Shown piece by piece: positions 62,933 to 64,000 of a DNA stretch of 64,000 bases. Source of the DNA: JAAUTT01 sp038213375 (GTDB lineage: Bacteria > Bacteroidota > Bacteroidia > Bacteroidales > JAAUTT01); contig JBBQTB010000020.1 in assembly GCA_038213375.1 (NCBI GenBank), positions 1 through 64,000 of the forward strand, in the 5' to 3' direction. Position numbers and translations under genes: made by a program. The notes beneath the pieces are model-generated. The model was not told where the DNA came from. It saw only the letters and a program-made list of their open reading frames with translations, and did no database searches. Positions within the stretch are counted from its first letter, which is position 1; each line of letters begins with the position of its first letter.

Positions 62933-64000
62933 ATGAATATTAGAGATTTAATACTTGGACTAATTCTGGTTTTATTTATTGCATTTGAACCAATTAGCGG
63001 GCATGGCTTAACACCCTCAAATAATGCTATTTCAAATGAATTAACTTACATACATACTGATAGGGATGTTTATATTGCTGGGGAAACGATGTTTTTTAAG
63101 CTTTATGTGCTAGATGGACCATCTCAAAAACTTTCTGACAAAAGCAAAATTGCCTACTTGCTGCTTCGAAATGAAACCGCAAGTTCAATTTTAAAAGTTC
63201 GTTTAAAAGTTAAAAATGGCATCGCCTATGGTAGCATCTTTCTACCCGATACACTTAGCACAGGCTCCTATGAGATTGTTTCGTATACTAATTGGATGAA
63301 AAATTTCGGGGAAAAAACTTTCTTTAAAAAGGAAATAATTATTGCAAACCGATTTGACAAAGAGCTTAATTTACACACAAACAAAAGCTTAACTACTGAC
63401 TCTAATGAAACAACGAACCTTACGAAGCCAGTTGAAATTTCATTATTTACTGAAAAACAAACCTATCGTCAAAGAGAAAAAGTGTCTGTAACGCTTGGCA
63501 ATAATAAATTAGATAAAATGCAACATGCCAGCCTTTCTGTTTCGGTTTATGAAGAAACGCCCGGAATTTCTAATGATTACACATTCAGCAAATATCTATT
63601 TTTAAGCAAACCAATTAATACTGATAATCAGAAACCAATATCGCATGCGTATTTTCCCGAAACCAAAGGAGAAATCTTACAAGGAAAGGTAATTGACGTT
63701 AATACAAAAAAAACTGTCGCCGATGTCTGTGTGCTTTTATCAAGCCCGGATACTATTGTAAATCTGCAATATGCATATACAAACAACAAAGGGAAATTTC
63801 AATTTCAGCTAAATGATTATTACAATGGTAAAGAACTAATTTTCAGCATAAAAGATGCGCCAACAACCAAAACTTTGAAGATTGAAATTGAAGATGAATT
63901 TAATTTGAAGGCTTTGTTTAAAGCAGGGCGGTTTACCGAAAATCCCGAGTTAAAAAACTATATCCTTAAAAGTCAAGATATTGTTTATATAAATAAAACT
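62933..64000 (+). CDS. Macroglobulin-like MG-domain secreted protein, partial at the 3' end
   Basis: Starting 11 bases after the DUF4249 stop, a signal peptide (MNIRDLILGLILVLFIAFEP) is followed by ELTYIHTDRDVYIAGETMFF, the MG2-type opening of alpha-2-macroglobulin-like and TonB-receptor-associated proteins, then YGSIFLPDTLSTGSYEIVSY and, from about residue 240, a carboxypeptidase-regulatory-type beta-sandwich (GEILQGKVIDVNTKKTVADV). The frame is open to the window end (356 codons). It completes a common three-gene set: receptor, DUF4249 protein, MG-type protein. Confidence 0.8.
   Translation, partial: MNIRDLILGLILVLFIAFEPISGHGLTPSNNAISNELTYIHTDRDVYIAGETMFFKLYVLDGPSQKLSDKSKIAYLLLRNETASSILKVRLKVKNGIAYGSIFLPDTLSTGSYEIVSYTNWMKNFGEKTFFKKEIIIANRFDKELNLHTNKSLTTDSNETTNLTKPVEISLFTEKQTYRQREKVSVTLGNNKLDKMQHASLSVSVYEETPGISNDYTFSKYLFLSKPINTDNQKPISHAYFPETKGEILQGKVIDVNTKKTVADVCVLLSSPDTIVNLQYAYTNNKGKFQFQLNDYYNGKELIFSIKDAPTTKTLKIEIEDEFNLKALFKAGRFTENPELKNYILKSQDIVYINKT

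Overview
The window looks like chromosome from an anaerobic or facultatively anaerobic member of the Bacteroidota. The evidence is a one-protein hybrid two-component system, a TonB-dependent receptor followed by a DUF4249 lipoprotein, Bacteroidota-type TAnnTTTG promoter boxes with few Shine-Dalgarno sites, and AT-rich intergenic DNA. The feel is of Marinilabiliales or a relative, but that placement is inference. No rRNA, tRNA or CRISPR array was seen.

Layout. 1-1.7 kb is an accessory scrap: the start of an IS3-family orfA, a DUF262 gene that looks cut short next to it, and a decayed HigA-like antitoxin. 1.8-4.7 kb is a three-gene proton-translocating transhydrogenase operon (pntAA-pntAB-pntB). 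5.0-9.7 kb holds sucA and sucB separated by a four-helix-bundle (S23/Avd-like) gene; a heptanucleotide repeat family flanks that small gene and also fills the sucB linker. 9.7-10.9 kb has a short-chain-type oxidoreductase and a nitroreductase. 11.1-21.3 kb is the most striking locus: a degenerate hybrid two-component regulator, a glycyl radical activase, an APC permease, a glycyl radical enzyme with a twin-arginine export signal, and a NapH-NapG-like polyferredoxin fusion with its own internal twin-arginine motif. The last four genes are tightly packed on the minus strand.

21.3-40.5 kb is mostly housekeeping: an HxlR pseudogene, a DEAD-box helicase, a collagen-like glycine-rich protein, uvrB, a nucleotide cyclase fused to an HD domain, two glycosyltransferases, thioredoxins, a beta-helix lipoprotein, a secreted endonuclease/phosphatase-family protein, an SNF2 helicase and a CCA-adding-type nucleotidyltransferase. 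41-51 kb carries two envelope proteins, a lone receiver, a fused ADP-forming acyl-CoA synthetase and a second, larger SNF2 helicase. 51.3-58.7 kb is a divergent hexuronate locus (LarA-like nickel epimerase, KDG kinase, mannonate oxidoreductase, LacI regulator, then UxaE and UxaC) with two identical palindromic operators in the divergent gap. 59.1 kb to the end is a TonB receptor, a DUF4249 lipoprotein and a macroglobulin-like protein that runs off the window.

How the parts work together. PntAB, SucAB and the oxidoreductases are central redox metabolism. The uronate genes would take galacturonate or glucuronate to 2-keto-3-deoxy-6-phosphogluconate, with the mannonate dehydratase encoded elsewhere. 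The 11-21 kb locus looks like a regulated anaerobic radical-enzyme pathway whose catalyst and part of whose redox chain are predicted to be in the periplasm. I know of no described system that combines these parts, so it is the main candidate for something new.
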